Assembly: GCF_029051725.1 (NCBI RefSeq)
Contig: NZ_JAACFU010000006.1
Coordinates: 186,001-250,000, forward strand
Reading direction: 5' to 3'
Origin: Bradyrhizobium sp. CSS354
Lineage (GTDB): Bacteria; Pseudomonadota; Alphaproteobacteria; Rhizobiales; Xanthobacteraceae
DNA: 64,000 nucleotides
Position 1 is the stretch's first letter. Every line of letters starts with the position of its first letter. Under the pieces are notes generated by a model. It had not been told where the DNA came from. It ran no database searches and saw only the letters and a program-made list of their open reading frames with translations. A program made the position numbers and the translations under genes. Shown here piece by piece: positions 35,781 to 45,071 of the stretch.

Positions 35781-37508
35781 ATGATGCCGGCGCATGAGAC
35801 CTACGATGTCATCGTCGTCGGCGCCGGCGCCGGTGGCATGACGGCCGCGGCCGTCGCCGCCGCTGAAGGCCTGCGCGTGCTGGTGATCGAGAAGACCGCT
35901 TTCGTCGGCGGCACCACCGCATGGTCCGACGGCATGGTCTGGATCCCCGCCAATGCCAAGATGAAAGAGGCGGGGCTGTTCGATAGCGTCACGGACGCCG
36001 TGCAATATTTGTCGAACACGGTGCCCAAGCCCGCCAATGCGGGCCTGCGAGCCGCTTTCCTCGCGCGCGGACCGGAGGCGGTCGCCTATCTCGAAGCCAA
36101 CACGCAAGTGCGCCTCCAGCCGGTGAAGGCCTGTCCGGACTATTATCCGGAGCGATTGGGCGCGACGCCGGGCGGGCGCGTGCTCGAGCCGGTCGTCTTC
36201 GACGGCACGCGGCTGGGCGCGCATTTCGCGCGACTGCGCGCGCCGCTGCCGGAGTTCACGCGGTTCGGCGCAATGATGGTCAACCGCCTCGACATTCCGC
36301 ATCTGCGCCGGGCCGGAAGATCGCTGCGCTCGACTGTTCGTGCGGCGCGGCTGGTTTCGGAGTATGCGTGGCAACGGCTGCGCAGCCCGCGCGGCACGAC
36401 GTTGTATCTCGGCAATGCGCTCGCCGCACGGCTGTATGCCTCGCTGCTGGCCCGGCAGATCGAGATCCTCTTCAGCGCGGACGTCGAGGATTTGTCGATG
36501 CAGGGCGAGCGCGTCGGCGGCGTGGTCATCCGTCATGGCGCACGCGATCGGCTGATTGCCGCGCGACGCGGTGTGGTGCTGGCGACCGGCGGCTTTTCGC
36601 ACGACGCGACCTTGCGCAAACGCTTCTTCCCACCCGCGGCCGGATTCATCTCGGCGACCCACACGTCCGCTACGGGCGACGGGCTCCGCCTTGCAACTGC
36701 AACCGGCGCAGCGCTCAATGCGGATGCGACGAGCCCGGCCTATTGGGTTCCGGCCTCGCTGTTCCGGCGCGCTGATGGAAGTCGTGGCGTTTTCCCGCAC
36801 ATTGTGACCGACCGCGCCAAGCCCGGCGTGATCGCGGTCAATGCGGCCGGCCGGCGCTTCGTCAACGAGGCGCTTTCCTACCATGAGTTCGTGCTCGCGA
36901 TGCTGCGCGATGGGGACGGCGAACCGGACCGGCCGTTCTATCTGATCTGCGACCGCCAGTGCCTGTGGAGCTACGGCCTCGGCCGCATCAAGCCGTTCAC
37001 GCGCAATATCCGGCGCTACACGGCAAGCGGCGAGTTGGTCGAGGCCGCTGATATCGCGCAGCTCGCAGCGAAGATCGGCATCAAGCCGTCTACACTCGCG
37101 GCGACGATCGCGAGCTACAATTCCGATGCGAAGGAGGGCGGTGATCCGGAATTCGGTCGCGGCAGCACCATCTATCAGCGACATCTCGGTGATATCAGCC
37201 ACAAGCCGAACCCCTGCGTCGCGCCCATCCTCTGCGCGCCGTTCTTTGCGATGCGGATTTATCCGGCGGATCTCGGCACGGCGATCGGCATGAAGGTGGA
37301 TGCCCAGGCGCGCGTGTTGCGCGAGGACGGCACGCCGGTTGCGGGGCTCTACGCCTGTGGCAACGACATGGGCTCGATCATGAACGGCAATTGTCCCGGG
37401 CCGGGGATCGCGTTAGGGCCGGCACTGACATTCGGGTACATCGCAGGAAGGCATCTGGCCGAGGGGAGTTTGGCGACGACACTCGGCGCCGCGAAGGCAT
37501 CCGTCTGA
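35781..37508 (+). CDS. FAD-dependent oxidoreductase, 3-ketosteroid dehydrogenase-like
   Basis: A 575-residue flavoprotein of the FAD_binding_2 family. The start is MMPAHETYDVIVVGAGAGGM, with the second element GGTTAWSDGMVWIP, an internal ATGGFSHDATLRKRF and the C-terminal GLYACGNDMGSIMNGNCPGP with GIALGPALTFGYIAGRH. These match 3-ketosteroid delta-1-dehydrogenase and related flavocytochrome-c-like enzymes. Actual steroid activity is not shown; other family members act on fumarate-like or terpenoid substrates. The gene ends at a palindromic repeat. Confidence 0.88.
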   Translation: MMPAHETYDVIVVGAGAGGMTAAAVAAAEGLRVLVIEKTAFVGGTTAWSDGMVWIPANAKMKEAGLFDSVTDAVQYLSNTVPKPANAGLRAAFLARGPEAVAYLEANTQVRLQPVKACPDYYPERLGATPGGRVLEPVVFDGTRLGAHFARLRAPLPEFTRFGAMMVNRLDIPHLRRAGRSLRSTVRAARLVSEYAWQRLRSPRGTTLYLGNALAARLYASLLARQIEILFSADVEDLSMQGERVGGVVIRHGARDRLIAARRGVVLATGGFSHDATLRKRFFPPAAGFISATHTSATGDGLRLATATGAALNADATSPAYWVPASLFRRADGSRGVFPHIVTDRAKPGVIAVNAAGRRFVNEALSYHEFVLAMLRDGDGEPDRPFYLICDRQCLWSYGLGRIKPFTRNIRRYTASGELVEAADIAQLAAKIGIKPSTLAATIASYNSDAKEGGDPEFGRGSTIYQRHLGDISHKPNPCVAPILCAPFFAMRIYPADLGTAIGMKVDAQARVLREDGTPVAGLYACGNDMGSIMNGNCPGPGIALGPALTFGYIAGRHLAEGSLATTLGAAKASV

Positions 37509-37528
37509 TCGGGTCCCCCTGCATCCCC

Positions 37529-37613
37529 GTCATTGCGAGCGCAGCGAAGCAATCCAGACTGTCTCTGCGGAAAATTCTGGATTGCTTCGTCGCAAGGGCT
37601 CCTCGCAATGACG
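37529..37613. repeat. Palindromic intergenic repeat (CGTCATTGCGAG type)
   Basis: Outer arms cgtcattgcgag (37529-37540) and ctcgcaatgacg (37602-37613) and inner arms gaagcaatccaga (37546-37558) and tctggattgcttc (37576-37588) are perfectly complementary. It lies between convergent genes. The same sequence type is widely dispersed in Bradyrhizobium. Confidence 0.8.
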
Positions 37614-37638
37614 CGGAGAGAGCTTGCACCTCCGACAG

Positions 37639-40600
37639 CTACTCCGCTGCCGCTGCAAACCGGCTGTTCTCCAGTTCCGCTTCCAGCCGCGCCTTCTCCG
37701 CCGCCGCCAGCTTGATGTTGGCCGCCTTGATATGCCCGAAGCCGCGGATCGTCTCCGGCAGCCGTGCGAGCCTCGTCAGCAGCGGGATCTGCTCCGCCTT
37801 CAGCCCGGAGATCCGCTGATCGATCATGCCGAGATAATCCGCGACCAGCTTCCGCTCGGTCCGACGCTCCTCGGTACGGCCGAACGGATCGAACGCGCCG
37901 CCGCGCAGGAATTTCAGCCTGGCGAGCACGCGGAAGGCGTGGATCATCCAGCCGCCGAATTCCTTCTTCTGGAGATGTCCGGTGGTCTTGTCGCGTTGGG
38001 CGAAGATCGGCGGGGCCAGATAGAACTTCAGCTTGAAGTCGCCGTCGAATTTCTCCGAGACCTTCTTGGAGAAGCTGCCATCGGTATAGAGCCGCGCGAC
38101 CTCGTACTCGTCCTTGTAGGACATCAGCTTGAACAGATTTTTCGCGACGGCCTCGGCCAGCTCCGTGGACGCGGGCGAGGCAGCTGCTTCCGCCTTGCGC
38201 ACCTTGGCGACGGCGGCGAGGTAACGGTCGGCGTAGTCCTTGTCCTGATAGCTGGTCAGAAACTCCGCGCGCGTCGCGATGATGTCGTCGAGCGACTTCG
38301 TCGGCGCGGCGGCCCGGCTCAGGAATTGCAACACGCTGCGCACCCGCGACATGTCGTGGGCGGCGAGGCGTCCCCAGGTGAAGGCCAGCTTGTTCATTTC
38401 GATCGCGGCGCCGTTGATCTCGATGGCGCGGAGCAGCGCGTCCAGCGATAGCGGGATCGCGCCCTTCTGGAAGGCAAAGCCGAGCATGAAGGGATTTGTC
38501 GCAATCGAATCGCCCATCAGCGCGGAGGCAATACCGGTGGCGTCGATGATGTCGAGGTTCTTGTCGCCGACGGCATCGCGCAGCACCGTCTGCATCGCGC
38601 CCATCTCGAAATCGAGATCGGGGTTTTGCACGAAGCTTGCAGTCGGCTGCAGGTCGGCGTTGATATACGCTTTCGTCGTTCCGCGCTCGGCGCGGCTGAG
38701 CGCGGAGGGACCTGCCGAGACGATCATGTCGCAGCCGAGGATGACGTCGGCGCCGCCGGTGGTGATCCGGACCGCGGAGATGTCTTCCGGCTTCGCGGCG
38801 ATACGGACATGGCTCATCACAGCGCCGTTCTTCTGCGACAGGCCGGTGAAATCCAGCGCCGAGCAGCCGCGGCCGTCGACATGGGCGGCCATGCCGAGCA
38901 GCGCGCCGATGGTGATGACACCGGTGCCGCCGATGCCGGTGACGAGGATGTTGTAGGGGGCGTCCAGCTCACGCGCGGGGGGCAGCGGCAGGTCGGCAAA
39001 CAACTGGCCTGAATCCACCGCCGAGGTCTTGATCCGCTTGAGCGTGCCGCCATGCACGGTGACGAAGCTCGGGCAAAAACCCTCGACGCAGGAGAAGTCC
39101 TTGTTGCAGTTTGATTGGTCGATCTGGCGCTTGCGGCCGAACTCGGTCTCCAGCGGCTGCACCGAGACGCAGTTGGACGCTTGCGAGCAGTCGCCGCAGC
39201 CTTCGCAGACCAGCTCGTTGATGAAGGCGCGCTTGGCGGGATCCGGATACAGCCCACGCTTGCGGCGGCGGCGCTTTTCCGCGGCGCAGGTCTGGTCGTA
39301 GACGATGACCGTAAGGCCCTTGATGTCGCGCAGCTCGCGCTGAACGGCGTCGAGCTCGCGGCGGTGATGGACGGTCGCGCCTTGCGGGAAGTAGTTGGTG
39401 TCAGGGTATTTGGTGGGATCGTCGGAGACGATCGCGAGGCGCTTGACGCCCTCGGCCCAGACCTGATGCGCGATCTGGGCGACGTTGAAGGCGCCCTCGG
39501 CCGGCTGACCGCCGGTCATCGCGACGGCGTCGTTGTAGAGGATCTTGTAGGTGATGCTGATGCCGGCGGCCGATGCCGCGCGAAGGGCAAGCAGTCCGGA
39601 ATGGGTGTAGGTGCCGTCGCCGAGGTTCTGGAAGATGTGCTGCTCGGTGGTGAAGGGCGCTTGTCCGATCCAGTTCACGCCCTCGGCGCCCATATGCGAG
39701 ATCAGATCGGTACGGCGGGTCGGCATGCTCAGGGCCATGCCGTGGCAACCGATGCCGGCCATGGCGCGGCTTCCTTCGGGCACGCGCGTCGAGGTGTTGT
39801 GCGGGCAACCCGAGCAGAAGAACGGCGTGCGCGCGAGCTTGATTTGCGCGGAGGCCGGAACAGGAGTGTCGAACGCCTCGAGCCGCGCGAGGCGCTGCTC
39901 AAGCACAGGGCTGTGGTGACCGAGCTTGCGCAGCCGCGCCACCAGCGCGGATGCAACGAGGGTCGGCGTCAGTTCGCCCTCGCTCGGCAATAGCGGCGCG
40001 CCGCGCTCGTCGCGTTTGCCGGTAACGGTTGGGCGCCTGGACGCATCGATATTGTAGAGGATGCGCATCAGCTGGTCTTCGATGAAGCCGCGCTTCTCCT
40101 CGACGACCAGCACGTCCTGAAGTCCTTCGGCGAAGCGCTTGGCTCCGCTTTCCTCCAGCGGCCAGGTCAGTGCGACCTTGTAGATGCGCAAGCCCAAATC
40201 CTGCGCGTCCTTGTCGGTGATGCCCAAGTCTGCGAGCGCCTGCCGCAGATCGAGATAAGCCTTGCCGGTCGCGACGATGCCGAGCCGTGCCGGCCTGGAG
40301 TCGAGCACAATGCGATCGAGCTGGTTGGCGCGCGCGAAGGCCTGCACCGCCGCCATCTTCGGGCCGAACAGGCGCCTCTCCGCGTCCAGCGGCGGATCGG
40401 GCCAGCGGATGTTGAGGCCGCCGGGCGGCATCTCGAAATCGTCGGGGAGCTTGATCTGGATGCGTTCGGGATCGCTGTAGATCGAGGCCGAACTCTCCAC
40501 CGTCTCGCTGATCGCCTTGAAGCCGACCCAGCAGCCGGAGAAGCGCGACAGCGCAAAGCCGTAGAGGCCGAGATCGAGATAGTCCTGGAGCGTCGCCGGA

Positions 40601-41115
40601 TTGATGACAGGGATCAGCGCCGCCGCGAATACCTGCTCGCTCTGGTGCGCCAGGGTGGAGGATTGGCAGCCGTGGTCGTCGCCGGCAAGCGCGAGCACGC
40701 CGCCGTTGAGCGAGGTGCCGGCGGCATTCGCATGCTTGAGCGCGTCGACCGAGCGATCGACGCCGGGCCCCTTGCCGTACCAGATGCCGAACACGCCATC
40801 GACCTTGGCGCCGGGAAACAGGCCGACCTGCTGGCTGCCCCAGACGGCGGTCGCCGCAAGGTCCTCGTTCAGACCGGGGATGAAGGCGATGTCGTGCTGC
40901 TGGAGGTGTGACTTCGCGCGCCACAGCGCGTGGTCGTACATGCCGAGCGGGGAACCGCGATAGCCCGAAATGAAACCGCCGGTGTTGAGGCCCTGAAGCC
41001 GGTCGCGTTCGCGCTGCAACATGGGCAACCGGACCAGGGCCTGCGTGCCGGACAGGAAGATCCGCTTCGATTCGAGCCGGTATTTGTCGTCCAGCTCGAC
41101 CTGCATCAGCGTCAT
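37639..41115 (-). CDS. Indolepyruvate ferredoxin oxidoreductase family protein (fused subunits)
   Basis: A 1158-residue fusion that oxidatively decarboxylates 2-oxoacids such as arylpyruvates to acyl-CoA. Order: an N-terminal pyrimidine-binding region (GGFISGYRGSPLGMYD, about 45-60); a thiamine diphosphate region with CSGCPHNTSTRVPEGSRAM near 430; an iron-sulfur type cysteine cluster near 620-680 (CEGCGDCSQASNC, then CNKDFSCVEGFC); a gamma domain (ILVTGIGGTGVITIGALLG, about 705); and a long C-terminal DUF6537-type extension. In archaea these are separate IorA and IorB chains. The gene is monocistronic. Confidence 0.93.
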   Translation of the reverse strand: MTLMQVELDDKYRLESKRIFLSGTQALVRLPMLQRERDRLQGLNTGGFISGYRGSPLGMYDHALWRAKSHLQQHDIAFIPGLNEDLAATAVWGSQQVGLFPGAKVDGVFGIWYGKGPGVDRSVDALKHANAAGTSLNGGVLALAGDDHGCQSSTLAHQSEQVFAAALIPVINPATLQDYLDLGLYGFALSRFSGCWVGFKAISETVESSASIYSDPERIQIKLPDDFEMPPGGLNIRWPDPPLDAERRLFGPKMAAVQAFARANQLDRIVLDSRPARLGIVATGKAYLDLRQALADLGITDKDAQDLGLRIYKVALTWPLEESGAKRFAEGLQDVLVVEEKRGFIEDQLMRILYNIDASRRPTVTGKRDERGAPLLPSEGELTPTLVASALVARLRKLGHHSPVLEQRLARLEAFDTPVPASAQIKLARTPFFCSGCPHNTSTRVPEGSRAMAGIGCHGMALSMPTRRTDLISHMGAEGVNWIGQAPFTTEQHIFQNLGDGTYTHSGLLALRAASAAGISITYKILYNDAVAMTGGQPAEGAFNVAQIAHQVWAEGVKRLAIVSDDPTKYPDTNYFPQGATVHHRRELDAVQRELRDIKGLTVIVYDQTCAAEKRRRRKRGLYPDPAKRAFINELVCEGCGDCSQASNCVSVQPLETEFGRKRQIDQSNCNKDFSCVEGFCPSFVTVHGGTLKRIKTSAVDSGQLFADLPLPPARELDAPYNILVTGIGGTGVITIGALLGMAAHVDGRGCSALDFTGLSQKNGAVMSHVRIAAKPEDISAVRITTGGADVILGCDMIVSAGPSALSRAERGTTKAYINADLQPTASFVQNPDLDFEMGAMQTVLRDAVGDKNLDIIDATGIASALMGDSIATNPFMLGFAFQKGAIPLSLDALLRAIEINGAAIEMNKLAFTWGRLAAHDMSRVRSVLQFLSRAAAPTKSLDDIIATRAEFLTSYQDKDYADRYLAAVAKVRKAEAAASPASTELAEAVAKNLFKLMSYKDEYEVARLYTDGSFSKKVSEKFDGDFKLKFYLAPPIFAQRDKTTGHLQKKEFGGWMIHAFRVLARLKFLRGGAFDPFGRTEERRTERKLVADYLGMIDQRISGLKAEQIPLLTRLARLPETIRGFGHIKAANIKLAAAEKARLEAELENSRFAAAAE

Positions 41116-41292
41116 TTCAGAAGTCCTCGTCTTTTGTTTCGGCTCTTATTCGACTTGGGGTTTGCGCTGCGGGAGGAAGGAGCGGCTGCGCGACGCGAAT
41201 TGTGACAGTCAAAGGCATGCGCAGACGAAGTCAATATCGCTCACCGCATCCGTGGCGCTCCTGCTGGTCATGGCTTGCTCGCGGAGAACACG

Positions 41293-41568
41293 ATGGCTGC
41301 AAGCGCGTTCAATACCGAGATCATGGAGACGGTCGAGGCGCTGATCGGGCCATGGCGTCACCCGCGCCAGATACTCCACGCAGAGGTATTGCGCGACACG
41401 GCCGATATCGTTGGTGCGCCGACAGCCCTCGACAGACGTCTTCGCGAACTCAAGCCGCTGGTCGACCCCGTGATCCTCAAGACCAGAAGGTCGCTTTACA
41501 TGGCGACGCTGAAGGCCTCTTGCGCGCCTCGGGGAGGAGTATCGGCGGCTGTATGGAGCGGTTGCTGA
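41293..41568 (+). CDS. Hypothetical protein, 91 aa
   Basis: The ATG follows GGAGA with suitable spacing. The first 75 residues (MAASAFNTEIMETVEALIGP at the start) look like a helical soluble protein, while the last 18 are low-information (APRGGVSAAVWSGC) and may reflect a late frameshift. A reading frame on the opposite strand covers the same DNA but is arginine-rich and less protein-like. No family is recognised. Confidence 0.45.
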   Translation: MAASAFNTEIMETVEALIGPWRHPRQILHAEVLRDTADIVGAPTALDRRLRELKPLVDPVILKTRRSLYMATLKASCAPRGGVSAAVWSGC

Positions 41569-41577
41569 CGCCACGTC

Positions 41578-41683
41578 CGTCACTCCGGGGCGCGCTTAGC
41601 GCGAGCCCGGAATCCATTTCACCACGTGTTTAGCTGCCCGATGGATTCCGGGTTCGACGCTTACGCGTCGCCCCGGAATGACG
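41578..41683. repeat. Palindromic intergenic repeat (CCGGGGCG type)
   Basis: Arms cgtcactccggggcg (41578-41592) and cgccccggaatgacg (41669-41683) pair with one mismatch. Inner arms cccggaatccat (41606-41617) and atggattccggg (41641-41652) are perfect. It resembles the repeat at 37529-37613 in architecture but not in sequence. Confidence 0.75.
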
Positions 41684-41812
41684 ACGGAGAGCGCTCATCC
41701 TTTGGGCAAATGCACGTCGCAAAGCCGCCGCACAGCGAATAAGCAGACCCCGGCTTTTCCAATAACGTTCTGAGAGCGCAGCAAATTTTCCTGCGACGTC
41801 GGCTCAACTCCA

Positions 41813-41824
41813 ATTGTACACAAT
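41813..41824. promoter_or_regulatory. Possible operator, near-palindrome around TGTACA
   Basis: ATTGTACACAAT lies immediately upstream of the -24 element of the sigma-54-type promoter. A TGTACA core within a near-palindrome is the style of GntR-family operators, but the match to any specific consensus is incomplete, and no regulator gene is adjacent. Confidence 0.3.
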
Positions 41825-41839
41825 GGCATGGCGCTTGCA
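41824..41839 (+). promoter_or_regulatory. Sigma-54 (RpoN) promoter
   Basis: TGGCATG-GCGC-TTGCA matches the -24/-12 consensus TGGCAYR-N4-TTGCW in every defined position. The predicted start is about 10-12 bases after the GC of the -12 element, leaving roughly 30 bases of leader before the ATG at 41879. It fits nitrogen-controlled expression of the hydrolase and permease genes that follow. No clear NtrC site was found by eye. Confidence 0.7.
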
Positions 41840-41878
41840 GAACTCCTGAACAGAGAGTTCTCGCGGGGGCCTTGAGTC

Positions 41879-42580
41879 ATGTTGAACTCAACCAAGCCGA
41901 CACTGGGTGTCATCAGCGCCGAGCCGGAGCCGGTCAAGCTCGACTGGCCCGCCACTGCGCTTCTCATCATCGACATGCAGCGCGACTTCATGGAGCCCGG
42001 CGGCTTCGGCGAGACCCTCGGCAACGACGTCAGCCAGCTCGCGCGCGCGGTGAAGCCGATCGGTGCGGTGCTGAAGGCCGCGCGGGATACCGGCATGCTG
42101 GTGATCCACACGCGCGAGGGCCATCTGCCCGATCTCTCCGACGCGCCGCCGGCGAAAGTCGAGCGCGGCGCGCCATCCTTGCGCATCGGCGACCCCGGTC
42201 CGATGGGACGCATTCTCATTCGCGGCGAGGCCGGCCACGACATCATCCCGGAGCTCTATCCGCTCGACAGCGAGATCGTGATCGACAAGCCCGGCAAGGG
42301 CGCGTTCTACGCCACCGAGCTCACCGACGTGCTGGAGAAATACGGCATCGAGAATCTGCTGGTGTGCGGCGTCACCACCGAAGTGTGCGTCAACACCACC
42401 GTGCGCGAGGCCAACGACCGCGGCTATCGCTGCGTCGTCATCTCGGACGGCTGCGCCTCCTACTTTCCTGAGTTTCACGAGATGGGCCTGAAGATGATCA
42501 AGGCCCAGGGCGGCATCTTCGGCTGGGTCGCAAGCTCAGCCGCGGTTCTGGAGGCGATGAAGATTTCCACATCAGCGTAG
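41879..42580 (+). CDS. Isochorismatase-family cysteine hydrolase (biuret/ureidoacrylate amidohydrolase-like)
   Basis: A 233-residue alpha/beta hydrolase. The catalytic triad is visible: Asp in LLIIDMQRDFMEPGG, Lys in IVIDKPGKGAFYATEL and Cys in CGVTTEVCVNTTVREAN. The strings GEAGHDIIPELYP and DRGYRCVVISDGCASY fit the branch that includes rhizobial biuret hydrolase, more than RutB or nicotinamidase. It would release ammonia from a carbamoyl-type nitrogen compound in the cytoplasm. A permease gene begins ten bases after its stop, and a sigma-54-type promoter lies upstream, both supporting nitrogen scavenging. Confidence 0.87.
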   Translation: MLNSTKPTLGVISAEPEPVKLDWPATALLIIDMQRDFMEPGGFGETLGNDVSQLARAVKPIGAVLKAARDTGMLVIHTREGHLPDLSDAPPAKVERGAPSLRIGDPGPMGRILIRGEAGHDIIPELYPLDSEIVIDKPGKGAFYATELTDVLEKYGIENLLVCGVTTEVCVNTTVREANDRGYRCVVISDGCASYFPEFHEMGLKMIKAQGGIFGWVASSAAVLEAMKISTSA

Positions 42581-42590
42581 GGGCATCACG

Positions 42591-44246
42591 ATGAGCACAG
42601 GCACGACGGGGACGGCCGGCACCTCCGAGTTCAAGCCGGCACTATGGACACCGGGCGACTGGAACGCGTTTTTCGGCTTCGGCACCAACATCCTCGTCAA
42701 CATGCTGGTGCTCACGGGCCTGTTGCGCTTCGTGTTGAAGATGCCTGACAGTCTCGTGTTCGGCCGTATCCTGCCCGCGCTCGGGTTGATGATGTGTCTC
42801 TCCACCTTCTACTACGCATACCTCGCCTATCGGCTGGCGCAGAAGACCGGCCGCAACGACGTCTGTGCGCTGCCTTCGGGCGTCAGCGTGCCGCACATGT
42901 TCATTGTCACCTTCGTGATCATGCTGCCGATCACGATCAAGACCGGCGATCCGCTCAAGGGCTGGTCGGCGGGCCTGGTCTGGGTGTTCTTCCAGAGCTT
43001 CATCCTGATGATCGGCGGCTTCATCGCACCGTTCATTCGAAAGATCACGCCGCGCGCGGCGCTGCTTGGCACGCTCGCCGGCGTCTCCGTCACCTTCATC
43101 TCGATGCGGCCGGCGCTCGAAATGTACATGACGCCACAGATCGGCCTGGTCTGCTTCGCCATCATCCTGGTGAGCTGGTTCGGTGGCGTGAAATATTGGC
43201 GCGGTATTCCCGCCGGCCTCGTTGCGATCGCGGTCGGCATGGTCATCGCCTGGGGTTCGAACCTGTTCGGCCTCGGTCTCGGCGGGCTGAGTGTCAAGGG
43301 CGTCGGCGATGCCTTCGCAAACTTCGGCTTCTCGGTGCCGATCCCGGCGGTAGGCTATGTCTTCTCCGGTTTCGAATTCCTCGGAATCATCCTGGTCACC
43401 GCCATTCCGTTCGGCATCTATGATCTGGTCGAGGCCATGGACAATGTCGAGAGCGCGGAAGCGGCCGGCGACGAATATCCAACCACGCGCGTGCTCACCG
43501 CCGATGGCGTCGTCAGCCTGATCGGCTGCCTGATGGGAAATCCCTTCATCAACGCCGTCTATATCGGCCATCCCGGCTGGAAGGCGATGGGCGGGCGCAT
43601 CGGTTACTCGGCCGCGACCGGCATCATGGTGGTCGTGCTGGCCTGGTTCGGCATCATCTCGGTGCTGCTGGCGCTTGTGCCGGTGGTCGCGATCTCGCCG
43701 ATCCTGCTCTATATCGGCATGCTCATTGGCGCGCAGGCGTTCCAGACCACGCCGGTCAAGCACGCGCCCGCGATCGTGCTGGCGCTGACCCCGCATCTGG
43801 CGGCGTGGGCCAAGCTCCAGATCGACACGATGCTGGGCTCGACCATGAACGCGGCTGCGAGCGTCGGCGGAATGGCCGCCGACAAGGCCGACGCGGTCAA
43901 GGCTGCCGCGATCGCCGCGCTGCCGCAGCAGGGCGTGTTCTATCACGGACTCGAAGTGATGGGCGGCGGCTCCATCCTCGGCGGCCTGATCCTGGGTGCG
44001 ATCGGCGTCTTCATCATCGAGCGTGACTTCGAGAAGGCCTCGGCGTTTGCGCTGGTTGGTGCGGTCCTGACCTACTTCGGCTTCATGCACGGCGAGGCCG
44101 TCGGCATCGGTGGCGGCTTTGGCGTCACGCCCGCGGTCGCGTTCGCCTATGCCGTGATGGCCGCCGGTCTGTTCGCGGCCAGCAAGCTCGGCGCGAGCGA
44201 GCCCTACATGCCGCATGCGGACATGCATGCGGCACCGGCGGAGTAG
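42591..44246 (+). CDS. NCS2-like (xanthine/uracil-type) permease
   Basis: A 551-residue membrane protein with about thirteen helices. FFGFGTNILVNMLVLTGLLR, the ALPSGVSVPHMF segment and the later LIGCLMGNPFINAVYIGHPG fit the AzgA/NCS2 nucleobase transporter superfamily. One loop (about 410-440, MAADKADAVKAAAIAALP) is long and alanine-rich. The substrate is inferred from the neighbouring amidohydrolase: biuret, cyanurate, a ureide or a pyrimidine product. The stop codons of this gene and the convergent ABC permease gene abut directly. Confidence 0.88.
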   Translation: MSTGTTGTAGTSEFKPALWTPGDWNAFFGFGTNILVNMLVLTGLLRFVLKMPDSLVFGRILPALGLMMCLSTFYYAYLAYRLAQKTGRNDVCALPSGVSVPHMFIVTFVIMLPITIKTGDPLKGWSAGLVWVFFQSFILMIGGFIAPFIRKITPRAALLGTLAGVSVTFISMRPALEMYMTPQIGLVCFAIILVSWFGGVKYWRGIPAGLVAIAVGMVIAWGSNLFGLGLGGLSVKGVGDAFANFGFSVPIPAVGYVFSGFEFLGIILVTAIPFGIYDLVEAMDNVESAEAAGDEYPTTRVLTADGVVSLIGCLMGNPFINAVYIGHPGWKAMGGRIGYSAATGIMVVVLAWFGIISVLLALVPVVAISPILLYIGMLIGAQAFQTTPVKHAPAIVLALTPHLAAWAKLQIDTMLGSTMNAAASVGGMAADKADAVKAAAIAALPQQGVFYHGLEVMGGGSILGGLILGAIGVFIIERDFEKASAFALVGAVLTYFGFMHGEAVGIGGGFGVTPAVAFAYAVMAAGLFAASKLGASEPYMPHADMHAAPAE

Positions 44247-45071
44247 CTACCCGCCCTTGACGGCACCAGCGGTGAGCCCGGCGACGATCTGTCGCTGGGC
44301 GAACACCGTGAGCAGCAGCACCGGGAGGGTGACGATCAGAGCGGCGGCCGCGAGCGGCCCCCAGCTCAACTGGTCGAACGAGATCATGTTGTAGACAGCG
44401 ACCGGCAGGGTCCGTGTCTCGCGTCCGGCCAACACGATGCCGAACACAAAATTGTTCCAGGAGAAGATCACGGCCAGGATGAAGGCGACCGCGATGCCGG
44501 GCTTGGCGATCGGCAGCGCGACATGGCGAAAGACCTGCCAGCGCGTAGCGCCGTCGATGAGGGCTGCTTCTTCCAGCTCCATCGGCGTCGTCTCGAAATA
44601 GCCGATCATGATCCAGATCACGATCGGCACCGTGACCACGAGGTGGATGATGATCTGCGGCACCAGCGTGCCGAGCAGCCCCAGCCACTGGAACATGAGA
44701 AACAGCGGGATCAGATAGGACAGGCCCGGCGTGATGCGGGCGATCAGGATCACGATCGCAGATTTGTGCGCGGCCATCCGGGCGATGCCGTAGCCGGCGG
44801 GGACACCGACGAGTAGCGCAAGCAACGTCGCGCTGCCGGTCACGATTAGGCTGTTGATGAAATAGGTCAGGAAGCGGTTGGAAGCGAGCACGTCGGCATA
44901 GTTTTTCCAGGCGACATGCTCGGGAATGAACACCGGCGGATAGGCGGCATTGTCGATCTCGAATTTGAGCGACACCGACAGCATCCAGAGGAAGAACAGG
45001 ATTGCCGGGGACACGATGACGAACACCGAAAACCACAGGCCGATCTTGCCGATGATTTGCCTTGGAGTCAT
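44247..45071 (-). CDS. Carbohydrate ABC transporter permease (MalG type)
   Basis: A 274-residue inner-membrane permease with six helices. The ATPase-contact EAA loop reads ELEEAALIDGATRWQVFRHV, followed by LPIAKPGI. ATG overlaps the stop of the upstream permease by four bases; an earlier in-frame ATG is not preferred. It works with the MalF-type partner and the binding protein encoded upstream. No ATPase gene is in the cluster. Confidence 0.93.
   Translation of the reverse strand: MTPRQIIGKIGLWFSVFVIVSPAILFFLWMLSVSLKFEIDNAAYPPVFIPEHVAWKNYADVLASNRFLTYFINSLIVTGSATLLALLVGVPAGYGIARMAAHKSAIVILIARITPGLSYLIPLFLMFQWLGLLGTLVPQIIIHLVVTVPIVIWIMIGYFETTPMELEEAALIDGATRWQVFRHVALPIAKPGIAVAFILAVIFSWNNFVFGIVLAGRETRTLPVAVYNMISFDQLSWGPLAAAALIVTLPVLLLTVFAQRQIVAGLTAGAVKGG

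Noticed and set aside
41209..41583. Minus-strand frame of 124 codons opposite the 91-residue gene
   Set aside because: Less protein-like than the plus-strand frame and without a ribosome site, although neither is certain.
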